From positions 1-21,127 of the forward strand of contig CAZUAQ010000078.1 in the NCBI GenBank assembly GCA_964618455.1: DNA of 21,127 bases, written 5' to 3'. Both the position numbers and the translations under genes were made by a program. The notes under the pieces are model-generated. The model was not told the origin of the DNA. It saw only the letters and a program-made list of their open reading frames with translations, and did not search any database. Positions 8,280 to 15,466 of the stretch are shown here, one piece after another. The DNA comes from CAZUAQ01 sp964618455 (GTDB lineage: Bacteria > Planctomycetota > Phycisphaerae > UBA1845 > PWPN01). Position 1 is the stretch's first letter, and each line of letters opens with the position of its first letter.

Positions 8280-8834
8280 ATGAACATTGTCCTCATCGGC
8301 ATGAAGCATTGCGGCAAGAGCACGGTCGGCACCGCCCTGTCTGAACGACTGGGATGCGCCTTTTACGACGTGGACGCCCTGATCGAAGAGATGCACGCGC
8401 GCGACAGGAATGTGCGTCTCAGCGTACGGGACATCTTCAGCCGGTACGGAGAAGACGCTTTTCATCGGCTTGAGGCTGAGGCCGTCGACGAACTGCATTC
8501 CGAGCTGGGCCGCACGGACCGTCGGGCGGTGATCGCGCTTGGGGGGCGAACGGCCTTGAACACCAGGGTGCGTGATCTCCTTCCCGCCCTCGGGATGAAG
8601 GTCTACCTCCGCGTGAAGCCGGAGACCCTCTACGCACGGATCGAGCAAGGGGGGATTCCCCCGTTTCTCCAGGGAGCCGATCCGGCGGCCGCATTCATGA
8701 AGCTATACCATGAGCGCGAGCCGCAGTACCGACGCCTGGCAGACGTGGTCGTCGATCTTGATGGGTTGGACGTGGCGTCGTGCGTGGATGGTGTGTTGGC
8801 CACCATTGAGGAGTGTGAACATGGCCGGGAGTAG
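8280..8834 (+). CDS. Shikimate kinase-like protein with altered substrate pocket
   Basis: A 184-residue P-loop kinase of the shikimate kinase fold. It shows Walker A GMKHCGKST (7-15), the DVD pair at 30-32 (shikimate-hydroxyl position), IFSRYGEDAFHRLE (52-65), IALGGRTAL (85-93), and EREPQYRRLADVVVD (145-159), keeping R146 of the usual R-x-P-x-Y motif. Three positions differ from what I know of canonical enzymes: FRxxE reads F-H-R-L-E (H62), GGG reads G-G-R (R90), and the lid R-P-L-L reads P-P-F-L (127-130). It may be a divergent AroK, or a relative acting on another small alcohol. Context favours AroK: aroA is upstream, and aroC begins 14 nt inside this gene. Start at 8280 because it leads directly to MNIVLIGM; a GTG at 8259 is possible. 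Confidence 0.8.
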   Translation: MNIVLIGMKHCGKSTVGTALSERLGCAFYDVDALIEEMHARDRNVRLSVRDIFSRYGEDAFHRLEAEAVDELHSELGRTDRRAVIALGGRTALNTRVRDLLPALGMKVYLRVKPETLYARIEQGGIPPFLQGADPAAAFMKLYHEREPQYRRLADVVVDLDGLDVASCVDGVLATIEECEHGRE

Positions 8835-9876
8835 TTTTGGCAGGTATTTCCGGATCACCACGTTCGGGGAATCGCATGGGCCGGCCGTAGGCGTGGTCAT
8901 TGACGGGGTGACCCCGGGAGTGACGTTGGATACGGAGTTCATCCAGTCCGAGCTGGAACGCCGGCGCCCGGGACAGTCGAAGGTGGTCACGCAGCGCAAA
9001 GAGCCCGACTCGGTCGAGATCCTCTCCGGGGTGTTCGAGGGAAAGACGACCGGCGCCCCGCTGGCCATGATGATTCGTAACAAGGACGCGCGTCCCGGCG
9101 CGTATGAGCCGATCCGCGAGATGTTCCGGCCCGGCCACGCGGATTACACGTACCTGCGGAAGTACGGCCTGCGGGACTATCGCGGAGGCGGGCGCTCGTC
9201 CGCGCGGGAAACGGCGGCCCGGGTCGCGGCCGGGGCCGTAGCCAAGCAGTTGCTGGCCACGCACGGTGTCGCCATCAACGCGTTTACGCTTCGTGCCGGA
9301 GGTGTGCAGTGCGAAGCGATCGATCTGGACGTCATTGAAAAGAACCCGATGCGCGCGGCGGACATGAAAGCGGCAGAGGCCATGATCGCCAAGGTCGAAG
9401 AGGCACGCTCCGCAGGCGACAGCGTGGGCGGGGTGCTGGAGTGCCGTGCGTCAGGTGTACCCGTCGGGCTGGGGGAGCCGATTTTCGATCGGCTCGATGC
9501 CGACCTGGCCAAGGCCGTCATGAGCATCCCCGCCATCAAGGGCATCGAGTTCGGCACCGGATTCGGCGCGGCGGATCTCACCGGGCGGGAGCACAACGAC
9601 GAGATGACCCCTGAGGGATTCGCCACGAATCATGCCGGAGGCGTGCTGGGCGGGATCTCCACCGGGGCGGAATTGGTGTTCCGCGCGGTCATCAAACCGA
9701 CGTCATCGATCAGCCAGCCGCAGCAGACACTGAACACTGCCGGAGAATCCGCCACGATTCAGACCAAGGGCCGGCACGATCCATGCCTCTGCCCCCGCGC
9801 GGTCCCGGTGATCGAAGCCATGACCGCCCTGGTCCTCATCGATCATCTCAAGCGATTGGAAGCGATGAAGGCGTAA
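8821..9876 (+). CDS. aroC: Chorismate synthase
   Basis: Converts EPSP to chorismate, using reduced FMN; last step of the shikimate pathway. The 351 residues contain all three signatures: FGESHGPAVGVVIDG at the N-terminus, GRSSARETAARVAAGAVA in the middle, and GGISTGAELVFRAVIKPTSS plus GRHDPCLCPRAVPV near the C-terminus. RRPGQSKVVTQRKEPD and SGVFEGKTTGAPL are also typical. The ATG at 8821 has an excellent GAGGAG at 8808-8813 (7-nt spacer) and lies 14 nt inside the 3' end of the kinase-like gene in another frame, which indicates translational coupling. The longer frame from 8710 only reads through that gene. It is followed by a convergent Rrf2 regulator gene. Confidence 0.97.
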   Translation: MAGSSFGRYFRITTFGESHGPAVGVVIDGVTPGVTLDTEFIQSELERRRPGQSKVVTQRKEPDSVEILSGVFEGKTTGAPLAMMIRNKDARPGAYEPIREMFRPGHADYTYLRKYGLRDYRGGGRSSARETAARVAAGAVAKQLLATHGVAINAFTLRAGGVQCEAIDLDVIEKNPMRAADMKAAEAMIAKVEEARSAGDSVGGVLECRASGVPVGLGEPIFDRLDADLAKAVMSIPAIKGIEFGTGFGAADLTGREHNDEMTPEGFATNHAGGVLGGISTGAELVFRAVIKPTSSISQPQQTLNTAGESATIQTKGRHDPCLCPRAVPVIEAMTALVLIDHLKRLEAMKA

Positions 9877-9920
9877 GCTGTTCCCGAGCTGTGCCGCCGG
9901 ACGATGGGTGGCGATGCTCG

Positions 9921-10328
9921 TTACGCGGGCTGATTCTTGATGATCTCGGACACCGTGGTCCGCTCGAGAAGATGTTCGAAGGATTCCTTGACCGGCTTCC
10001 ACTGCTCGTGCATGGAGCAAGGTTTCTCATCGCTGCATCGGGCGTTGCCGAAGGGGCAGCGACGTGAGGCCTGGACGTCTTCAAACGGTCGGATGACTTC
10101 GATAAGCCGAAGCGATTCGGGCTTGCGACGCAGCCGGAAACCGCCGCCGATGCCGCGGCTGGAGCTGAGTATCCCCGCGCGAACCAGATCTCTCAGCACC
10201 TTCGAAAGGTACTTCGAGGGGATGTCGCCCTCCTTGGAGATCTCCTTGGCGAGGACGGGTCGGTCCTCCTTGACGCGGGCAATGGCCGAGACCGCTCGGA
10301 GTGCGTATTCGCCGGTTTTGCTGAACAT
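9921..10328 (-). CDS. Rrf2/IscR-family transcriptional regulator with Fe-S-type cysteines
   Basis: A 135-residue winged-helix regulator. It begins MFSKTGEYALRAVSAIA, then LAKEISKEGDIPSKYLSKVLRDLVRAGIL (recognition helix) and SSRGIGGGFRL (wing), all characteristic of Rrf2 proteins. The C-terminal part carries C91, C98 and C104 with H107, close to the three-cysteine plus histidine set that holds the [2Fe-2S] cluster in IscR. This suggests sensing of iron, oxygen, redox state or NO; I cannot tell which. The ATG follows AGGA (about 10331-10334) at a short distance. An inverted repeat 21-44 bases upstream may be its own operator. No Fe-S assembly genes lie in the window, so the regulon is unknown. 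Confidence 0.93.
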   Translation of the reverse strand: MFSKTGEYALRAVSAIARVKEDRPVLAKEISKEGDIPSKYLSKVLRDLVRAGILSSSRGIGGGFRLRRKPESLRLIEVIRPFEDVQASRRCPFGNARCSDEKPCSMHEQWKPVKESFEHLLERTTVSEIIKNQPA

Positions 10329-10348
10329 TTCCTGACCTCATGACGTGA

Positions 10349-10372
10349 ATAGAGATATATCCATCACTCTAT
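10349..10372. promoter_or_regulatory. Inverted repeat upstream of the Rrf2 gene (candidate operator)
   Basis: ATAGAG and CTCTAT are separated by 12 bases and enclose GATATATC. The site is 21-44 bases before the Rrf2 start codon, where an autoregulatory operator would be. The size and spacing fit a dimeric winged-helix regulator, but it does not match a specific Rrf2 consensus that I can name. Confidence 0.35.
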
Positions 10373-10710
10373 CAGCCTACCCGTCCGGGACGGGGCCTGC
10401 AAGCGTGTGGAGCAAAAAACACCCGGAATCTCGCCGTGCCACCCGGGGCGAACGGTAAAAACCAAGACCGCCCTTCCCTGAGCTATGTTCAGGAAATTCG
10501 GCCGGCACGCCTTCCAAGATGTTCAGGGCCTGAATCTCCGGCCACGGATCCACAGGCGGACGTACGTATTATCGTCAGGACGGCCGGCCCTGCCAAGTGA
10601 TTATGGGGATCAAAAGACACTTTTATCAGGTTACGATTTTCTAAGCATACGTGCGTATCAAGATGGAGCGCCGTCCCCAAGCTTTCACAGGAGTGCGCAG
10701 TGGCCTCCGG
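10373..10710. other. Intergenic stretch between the Rrf2 and DUF1571 genes
   Basis: No convincing gene. It holds a short GC hairpin (CCCGTC / GACGGG, 10380-10394), a 13-base palindrome TTCAGGGCCTGAA at 10522-10534, and a weak AAAAG/CTTTT hairpin near 10614-10626. No clear terminator of the DUF1571 gene is visible. A + strand frame at 10485-10952 has the look of a shadow. Confidence 0.6.
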
Positions 10711-11658
10711 CTACTTGGCCGGCTTGGGCTCCGGATGGTCCTGGTCGAGGCGGAAGGTCTTGTCGTCGAACATCGTGTCGAGGTCGACCTCGGTGTAGCG
10801 GTAGCGGCCGTCGAGGTCATCGGAGGCGAGCCAGAGGTCGGTTCCGGCGGGGAGTGTGGTTTCGGCGTCGAAAAAGAGATCCTGCCGCTTGTGGACCCAA
10901 TCGCCGCGGATGGGCCGGTGAATCGCGAGGTGGTGAAGGTCGCGCCCGATGATCTCGTCCTGGACGATGCCCTTGTACTCGAAGCGGATGTCGTCACGCA
11001 GCAGCGGGTCCTCGATGGGTTCCAGTGTGCGAATGAGCATGGAGGCCATTCCGAAGTCGGTGACCGGGCGCTTGGCCCGCCCCACCTTGACGGGCAGGTC
11101 AATCGGGACCTGGCGCACCTGCGGTTTGAAGGGAAACAAGCCTTTCCTTTCGCGTACGACGATCTTGTCATCGTTCTCACCGTCGACGTACACCGACTCG
11201 AAGTACTGCCCGTCGTAGCGATCGGGCTCGATCCATTCGAATTTCACCGCGAAGGGATCCCGGCGGTAGTCCACATGCATCTCCTCGAGCGACATCAGCT
11301 TGGGGATCATCCCGAGCCGTTCCTGGCGGAAGAAGCGGCACGTGTACTTCTCGAACTGCTTGCATTCCTCGAGTTTCCCGCGGATGTACGCTTCGGCGTC
11401 CTGCTCGATGCGCTGAGCCTCGCTGAGGTCGGGCTCGGATGAGATCACCGTTTCCAAAGGTGGTTCGGCCGCGTTTTCCGTGATCACGGTGGGTGGTGGA
11501 TCCGGCTCGGGCTGTGGTTCGGTCGATGCAGCCGGTGACGGATCACGCTGAGGATCTCTCTCGATGCCTTCGCCGCCCGGCGTGCAACCCGCGAACCAGA
11601 GAATACTCAGGCTCAGTACAGCAATCCATTTTCCAGTCCAGAGATTCATGTGTTCCAT
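10711..11658 (-). CDS. DUF1571-family lipoprotein
   Basis: A 315-residue predicted lipoprotein of a family best known from planctomycetes and of unknown function. The N-terminus has a hydrophobic segment ending in a lipobox-like FAGC, then a Pro/Glu/Asp-rich linker (about 25-75). The conserved part starts near residue 85: YTCRFFRQERLG, MHVDYRRDPFAVKFEW, GQYFESVYVDGENDDKIVVRE, and later PVTDFGMASMLIRTLEP, followed by DLWLASDDLDGRYRYTEVDL. This order fits DUF1571. ATGs at 11658 and 11649 are both possible; the second has GGAA close upstream, and the first is the outermost. It is the only gene between two transcription gaps, so it is probably monocistronic. A 14-bp palindrome lies 50 bases upstream. 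Confidence 0.85.
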   Translation of the reverse strand: MEHMNLWTGKWIAVLSLSILWFAGCTPGGEGIERDPQRDPSPAASTEPQPEPDPPPTVITENAAEPPLETVISSEPDLSEAQRIEQDAEAYIRGKLEECKQFEKYTCRFFRQERLGMIPKLMSLEEMHVDYRRDPFAVKFEWIEPDRYDGQYFESVYVDGENDDKIVVRERKGLFPFKPQVRQVPIDLPVKVGRAKRPVTDFGMASMLIRTLEPIEDPLLRDDIRFEYKGIVQDEIIGRDLHHLAIHRPIRGDWVHKRQDLFFDAETTLPAGTDLWLASDDLDGRYRYTEVDLDTMFDDKTFRLDQDHPEPKPAK

Positions 11659-11707
11659 CCGTGTTGGTGTCGTCGACCCTGATCCAATGTTTCATTCCCG
11701 GTCAATC

Positions 11708-11721
11708 GGCGAATATTCGCC
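11708..11721. promoter_or_regulatory. Perfect 14-bp palindrome upstream of the DUF1571 gene
   Basis: GGCGAATATTCGCC is a perfect palindrome, 50 bases before the upstream ATG of the lipoprotein gene. Its position would suit an operator. No regulator is identified. Confidence 0.3.
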
Positions 11722-11888
11722 CCGAAAGCTGCCGGAGCAAGGAACGATTTGCGTCGGCAACCTGGATGAAGTCGCTTGATTGTTTTACCCGAACAGGATC
11801 GCCGGGCCGCACTCCCGGTGATCTTGCGGCATTGTAGCCTCTCTCATTTCAGGTAACCATGAGGCGGTGTGCGATATGGGGAGATATG

Positions 11889-11927
11889 AAAACGCCTCGC
11901 TGCCGCATTATCCAGGCAACGAGGCGT
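11889..11927 (-). terminator. Candidate terminator of aroF
   Basis: Read on the - strand, ACGCCTCG pairs with CGAGGCGT, extended by a wobble and a TGCC/GGCA pair, giving about 13 bp around a 10-base loop. It is followed by only four T's. It begins 31 bases after the aroF stop codon. Confidence 0.6.
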
Positions 11928-11958
11928 CGATTCGTTTCAGGTTCCTGCTCACGTTCGA

Positions 11959-12981
11959 TCACATTTCGCGATCCACCGCCGCCGCCACCGCACGCATCTC
12001 CTTCATGGTCTTGGCGAACGCCTCGGGCGTCAGCGACTGGGCGCCGTCGGTCATGGCGTGCTCCGGATCGGGATGCACCTCGAGGATGATTCCGTCCGCC
12101 CCGCCCGCCACGGCGGCCCGGCACATCGACGGGACCATGTAGGCGTGGCCCGTACCGTGCGACGGGTCGATCACGATCGGCAGATGCGACTCGCGCTTGA
12201 CGGCGGGGATGATGCCCAGAGCCAGCGTATTCCGGCAGTATTCCTCGGTGGTGCGGATACCGCGCTCGCAGAGAATCACCTTGTCGTTCCCGCCTTGAAT
12301 GATGTACTCGGCGGCGAGCAGGAACTCGTTGAGCGTGGCAGACCAGCCGCGCTTGAGCAGGATGGGCTTATCCGTTCGGCCGCAGGCGGTCAGCAGGTTG
12401 AAGTTGTGCATGTTGCGCGTGCCGATCTGAAGCACGTCGGCGTACTTGGCCACGAGCAGGACCTGGTCGATACTCATGACTTCTGTCACGATACTCAGGC
12501 CGGTCTCTTCGCGCGCTTCGGCGAGATACTGCAGGCCCTGCTCTCCCAGTCCCTGGAACTGGTACGGGCTGGTGCGCGGCTTGAACGCCCCGCCGCGCAG
12601 TCCGACCGCGCCGGCCTCCTTCAGGGCATGGGCGGTTTCGAGAATCATCGAGCGGTCTTCGACGCTGCACGGCCCGCCGACGACGGAGATCTTCTTTCCG
12701 CCGACCGTCCCTCCGAGCTTGCCTCCGAGCGGAATAATCGAGGGATCCGGCCGCGTCTGACGGCTGGCGATCTTGTACGGGGCAAGAATCGGCAACACGC
12801 GATCCACACCCGGACAGGTCTCCAGGGCGGACTTGTCCTTGTGGCGTTCATCACCGATGACCGCGACGACGGTTCTCTCGGTGCCTTGAATCACGTGGTC
12901 CTTCAGTTCCATTTCGCGAACAAGTTGGACGACGTGGTCCACCTGCTCTTTCGAGGCGCCTTCCTGCATGACGACAATCAT
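11959..12981 (-). CDS. aroF: 3-deoxy-7-phosphoheptulonate (DAHP) synthase, type I-beta with N-terminal regulatory domain
   Basis: Condenses phosphoenolpyruvate and erythrose 4-phosphate, the first step of the shikimate pathway. The 340 residues fit the Thermotoga-like form: residues 1-70 are a ferredoxin-like regulatory domain (MIVVMQEGASKEQVDHVV), then a TIM barrel from about 95. Metal ligands are visible as C105 (GGPCSVED), H275 (DPSHGTGH), E301 and D312, the same spacing as the known C102/H272/E298/D309 set. KPRTSPYQFQGLGEQGL and LLKRGWSATLNEFL bind substrates. The N-terminal domain implies feedback inhibition by an aromatic amino acid. The start at 12981 has AAGGAGA at 12989-12995 (7-nt spacer); the longer open frame to 13221 overlaps the small gene and is non-family sequence. 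Upstream by 193 nt is the small gene after serS. Confidence 0.97.
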   Translation of the reverse strand: MIVVMQEGASKEQVDHVVQLVREMELKDHVIQGTERTVVAVIGDERHKDKSALETCPGVDRVLPILAPYKIASRQTRPDPSIIPLGGKLGGTVGGKKISVVGGPCSVEDRSMILETAHALKEAGAVGLRGGAFKPRTSPYQFQGLGEQGLQYLAEAREETGLSIVTEVMSIDQVLLVAKYADVLQIGTRNMHNFNLLTACGRTDKPILLKRGWSATLNEFLLAAEYIIQGGNDKVILCERGIRTTEEYCRNTLALGIIPAVKRESHLPIVIDPSHGTGHAYMVPSMCRAAVAGGADGIILEVHPDPEHAMTDGAQSLTPEAFAKTMKEMRAVAAAVDREM

Positions 12982-13174
12982 TTCACTCTCTCCTTGTGGT
13001 CCAGTTGGCTTACGCGCGCTTGTTCGTATTCGGGGGGTACGTGGACGATTCGGCTGCTTGGGGGCCACCGTAGCCTCGGCACGCGCCGAGGGGCGGCCTG
13101 GTAAACAGGAAGACGCCTCGCCCACATCGCGGCAAGCCTTGTTGTTCGCGGATGTCGGTTCGATCCGACACGGT

Positions 13175-13360
13175 TCACCTCGCTCCTCGCCAGGGTCGCC
13201 AACCATCTTCCGTCGCCTCACCCGAAATGCGGTGGCTCCGCAGGTCGTGGATGATGCGGTCGAGACGCCGGCGCAGATGAGTGGCGGCGTTCATCACCGC
13301 GCTCATCCGTGCCGAGACTCGGGCCGGATCCGAGAGGTCGAAGGTTGGACTGACCGGCAT
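13175..13360 (-). CDS. Small hypothetical protein translationally coupled to serS
   Basis: A 61-codon gene not similar to any family I recognise. Its ATG at 13360 is preceded by AAAGGAG at 13368-13374 with a 7-nt spacer, one of the best ribosome binding sites in the window, and the last bases of this site overlap the serS stop codon (13373-13375), so ribosomes ending serS could restart here. The protein opens MPVSPTFDLSDPARVSARM, continues with a basic amphipathic helix-like part (about residues 15-42, ALRRRL-type charge pattern), and ends with SGEATEDGWRPWRGAR. No signal peptide or membrane segment. It could be a short RNA- or protein-binding factor, but that is a guess. The 193-base gap before aroF holds two hairpins (13153-13170 and 13074-13091) without T-runs. 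Confidence 0.6.
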   Translation of the reverse strand: MPVSPTFDLSDPARVSARMSAVMNAATHLRRRLDRIIHDLRSHRISGEATEDGWRPWRGAR

Positions 13361-13372
13361 GGGTACTCTCCT

Positions 13373-14695
13373 TTAGATTATGTCGCGCCCGCTCATGTAG
13401 GGCCGCAACGCGTCGGGAATCCGGATTCTGCCGTCCGGCTGCTGGTGATTCTCCACCAGCGCGATCAGGATCCGCGGGCTGGCGATCACCGTGTTGTTCA
13501 GCGTGTAACAGGTGCGCACGGATTTCTTACCGTCGCGGAATCGCATGTTCAGCCGTTTGGCCTGAAATTCGTGGAAGCTCGATGCCGAATGCGTCTCACC
13601 GTAGCTCTCGCGCGAGGGCATCCAGGTTTCAATGTCGTACTGGCGAACCTTGCCCTGTCCCATGTCGCCGGTGCAGATGTCCAGGACGCGGTACGGGAGC
13701 TCGAGCTTGGCCAGCACATCCTCGGCGTTCTGCAGGATCTCCTGGTGATGTTGACGGGAGATTTCCTCGTCGTCGCGACAGACGATGACCTGCTCGACCT
13801 TCTCGAACATGTGGATGCGGTAGAGCCCGTAGGTATCCTTGCCTGCCGCGCCCGCTTCGCGACGGAAGCAGGGGCTGAGCGCCACGTACTTCAGCGGCAG
13901 ATCCGCCTCGTTCAGGATTTCGTCGCCATGGTAAGCGGTCAGGGAGACCTCCGCCGTACCCACCAGGCTCATTTCGTCGCGCTCGCAGCGGTAGGCCTGC
14001 TCCTCGCCGCCGGGGTAGTAGCCCGTGCCGACCATCATGGCGTCCCGGACGAGTACCGGCACGTACAACTCGACGAAGCCGCGCTCAACCATCATGTCCA
14101 GCGCCAGGCGAAGGATCGCCCGATGCAGCTTCGCGCCGTCGCCCCGCAGGACGTAATTCCGCGTGCCCGCCAGCTTCACCCCCCGTTCGAGATCGAGCAT
14201 GCCGCGCCCGGTCATGAGTGCGACGTGGTCCTTCGGCTCGAAACCGAATTCGGGCGGAGTCCCGACGCGACGCGCCTCGACGTTCCCGCTTTCGTCCTCG
14301 CCGATGGGTGTATCCGCCGACGGCAGTTGCGGAATGGTCAGCAGCGCGGTATCGAGCTGCTCCTGAACCTCGCGCGATTCCTCCTCCAGGGTTTTCGCGC
14401 GGGACTTGATCTCCGCCATCTGCTGCACCAGCTTTTCGGATTCCGCCTTGATCTGCTCGTCCGTCATTCCTTCGGCCTGGGCGCTCTGGTATCCCTTGCT
14501 CTTCGGGTTCTTGTACTGGGCAATCTGCCCGCCGGTCTCATTCTGCTGGTTCTTGAGCTGATCGAGTTCCTGCTGGATCGCGCGCCGGCGTTCATCGATG
14601 GCCAGCAGCGCATCCACGTCACAATTGATCCGCTTGTGGCGGGCCGCCTGCTTGAAGGCATCGGGATCCTGGCGTATGCGTTTGATGTCGATCAT
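13373..14695 (-). CDS. serS: Serine--tRNA ligase
   Basis: Charges tRNA-Ser (and tRNA-Sec where present) with serine in the cytosol. A 440-residue class II synthetase. The N-terminal MIDIKRIRQDPDAFKQAARHK begins the long antiparallel coiled coil that reads tRNA (about 25-105). Class II motif 2 is FRREAGAAGKDTYGLYRIHMFEK, and motif 3 is visible around LNNTVIASPRILIALVENHQ. It also has ETHSASSFHEFQAKRLNMRFR, typical of bacterial SerRS. The ATG at 14695 has no good Shine-Dalgarno sequence but gives the canonical N-terminus. It is preceded by a terminator (14758-14793), so it has its own promoter, which I could not place securely, and is followed by the coupled small gene. Confidence 0.97.
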   Translation of the reverse strand: MIDIKRIRQDPDAFKQAARHKRINCDVDALLAIDERRRAIQQELDQLKNQQNETGGQIAQYKNPKSKGYQSAQAEGMTDEQIKAESEKLVQQMAEIKSRAKTLEEESREVQEQLDTALLTIPQLPSADTPIGEDESGNVEARRVGTPPEFGFEPKDHVALMTGRGMLDLERGVKLAGTRNYVLRGDGAKLHRAILRLALDMMVERGFVELYVPVLVRDAMMVGTGYYPGGEEQAYRCERDEMSLVGTAEVSLTAYHGDEILNEADLPLKYVALSPCFRREAGAAGKDTYGLYRIHMFEKVEQVIVCRDDEEISRQHHQEILQNAEDVLAKLELPYRVLDICTGDMGQGKVRQYDIETWMPSRESYGETHSASSFHEFQAKRLNMRFRDGKKSVRTCYTLNNTVIASPRILIALVENHQQPDGRIRIPDALRPYMSGRDII

Positions 14696-14757
14696 GATTC
14701 GAGTGTCCGTCCCTGTCCCGGTTGAGCGTACGTGGAAGCTGTCATCAGCAAGGCAAC

Positions 14758-14793
14758 AAAAAAGCCCCGAGACTCCTTCGCGTCCCGGGGCTT
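14758..14793 (-). terminator. Terminator after the tRNA-Arg/rpsR unit
   Basis: Read on the - strand, AAGCCCCG pairs with CGGGGCTT, extended by GGAC/GTCT with one wobble, around an eight-base loop, and followed by six T's. It lies downstream of tRNA-Arg and upstream of serS, so it separates those two transcripts. Confidence 0.88.
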
Positions 14794-15064
14794 GTGATTG
14801 ACTTCAGTGCAACGTGTCAGTCAGGCCCGATGACGCGATGAATCTCCGGTAAACCAGAAATAGGAAAAAGCGAAACTATAGCTGGGGAATCGGACCGCGC
14901 CAAAGGTGTCGGCAGCACGCGTGCTCGGTATAGCGTTGATCGTGTTCATGCGTACAAACTCGCCTGAAATCGCATTCAGTCCATATGTATTCTTGCCGCT
15001 TGCGGGGCCCGAGGTCAACCGGGGCATGATGAAATCTTCATGAAACCGCCGCCACGTCCGAGAA
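14794..15064. other. Gap between tRNA-Arg and terminator
   Basis: Roughly 270 bases of 3' region of the tRNA transcript. A - strand open frame (14821-15069) begins inside the tRNA gene and lacks a good ribosome binding site or recognisable domain, so I do not call it a gene. Nothing else is seen. Confidence 0.5.
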
Positions 15065-15138
15065 TACACCCGGAGGGATTCGAACCCCCAACCCTCGGTT
15101 CCGAAGACCGATGCTCTATCCAGTTGAGCTACGGGTGC
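15065..15138 (-). tRNA. tRNA-Arg (anticodon TCG)
   Basis: Folds as a complete cloverleaf on the - strand: acceptor GCACCCG with CGGGTGT (first pair G-U), D arm GCTC...GAGC, anticodon stem TCGGT/ACCGA with loop CTTCGGA (anticodon TCG, decoding CGA), a five-base variable loop, and T arm GGGGG-TTCGAAT-CCCTC. The 3' CCA is not encoded and would be added after transcription. It lies 74 bases downstream of rpsR in the same direction. Confidence 0.96.
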
Positions 15139-15212
15139 GTCGGCATGCGCCTGCCGGGGGCCGGGATCGACGAGAGCGATCGCCCAGGCGTCGCTCCCTC
15201 GGTGGATACGAC

Positions 15213-15464
15213 TTACGGGCCGGTGAACGGCAGCAGGGCCATGAATCGGGCGCGTTTGATCGCCCGGCGCAGATCACGCTGCTCTCCGGCACTGGTGCCG
15301 GCACGCTTCCGCGACATCATCTTGTTGCTGACCGTCATGAACTTGCGGAGCAGGTCCACTTCCTTGTAATCGACAATGGGCCCGTTCCATTCACTCTTGT
15401 TCCGATCCGGGAAGCGCGACTTCTGCGACCGCTTCCTTCCTCGCGCTTTGGGAGGTCCAGCCAT
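15213..15464 (-). CDS. rpsR: 30S ribosomal protein bS18
   Basis: Structural protein of the platform of the small ribosomal subunit. The 83-residue protein has a basic N-terminus (MAGPPKARGRKRSQKSR), VDYKEVDLLRKFMT, and the family hallmark RRAIKRARFMALLPFT at the C-terminus. The start at 15464 lies two bases after the stop codon of the Trm112-like gene (15467-15469), and its AAGGAG lies inside that gene, so the two are coupled. Here rpsR is away from its common partners rpsF, ssb and rplI. Confidence 0.96.
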   Translation of the reverse strand: MAGPPKARGRKRSQKSRFPDRNKSEWNGPIVDYKEVDLLRKFMTVSNKMMSRKRAGTSAGEQRDLRRAIKRARFMALLPFTGP

Positions 15465-15466
15465 AA

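Larger units (their letters stand above)
11659..11958. other. Intergenic stretch between the DUF1571 and aroF genes
   Basis: No gene seen. From right to left on the - strand it holds the aroF terminator (11889-11927), a hairpin at 11797-11823 (GATCGCCGGG / CCCGGTGATC with one wobble), and a perfect palindrome at 11708-11721. The promoter of the DUF1571 gene must lie here, but I could not pick a convincing one. Confidence 0.6.

Noticed and set aside
7599..8648. 349-codon - strand frame over the phosphatase and the kinase-like gene
   Set aside because: Crosses two + strand genes with clear motifs and has none itself.
10485..10952. 155-codon + strand frame in the gap and across the DUF1571 gene
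   Set aside because: Runs antisense through the DUF1571 gene with an Arg/Gly-rich translation typical of a shadow.
12058..13104. 348-codon + strand frame over aroF
   Set aside because: Antisense of a DAHP synthase with all metal ligands present.
12968..14725. 585-codon + strand frame over serS and the small gene
   Set aside because: It lies opposite a complete SerRS with class II motifs and has no recognisable domain.
14821..15069. 82-codon - strand frame after tRNA-Arg
   Set aside because: It starts inside the tRNA; the inner ATG at 15027 has no good ribosome binding site and the composition gives no domain. It remains possible but unsupported.
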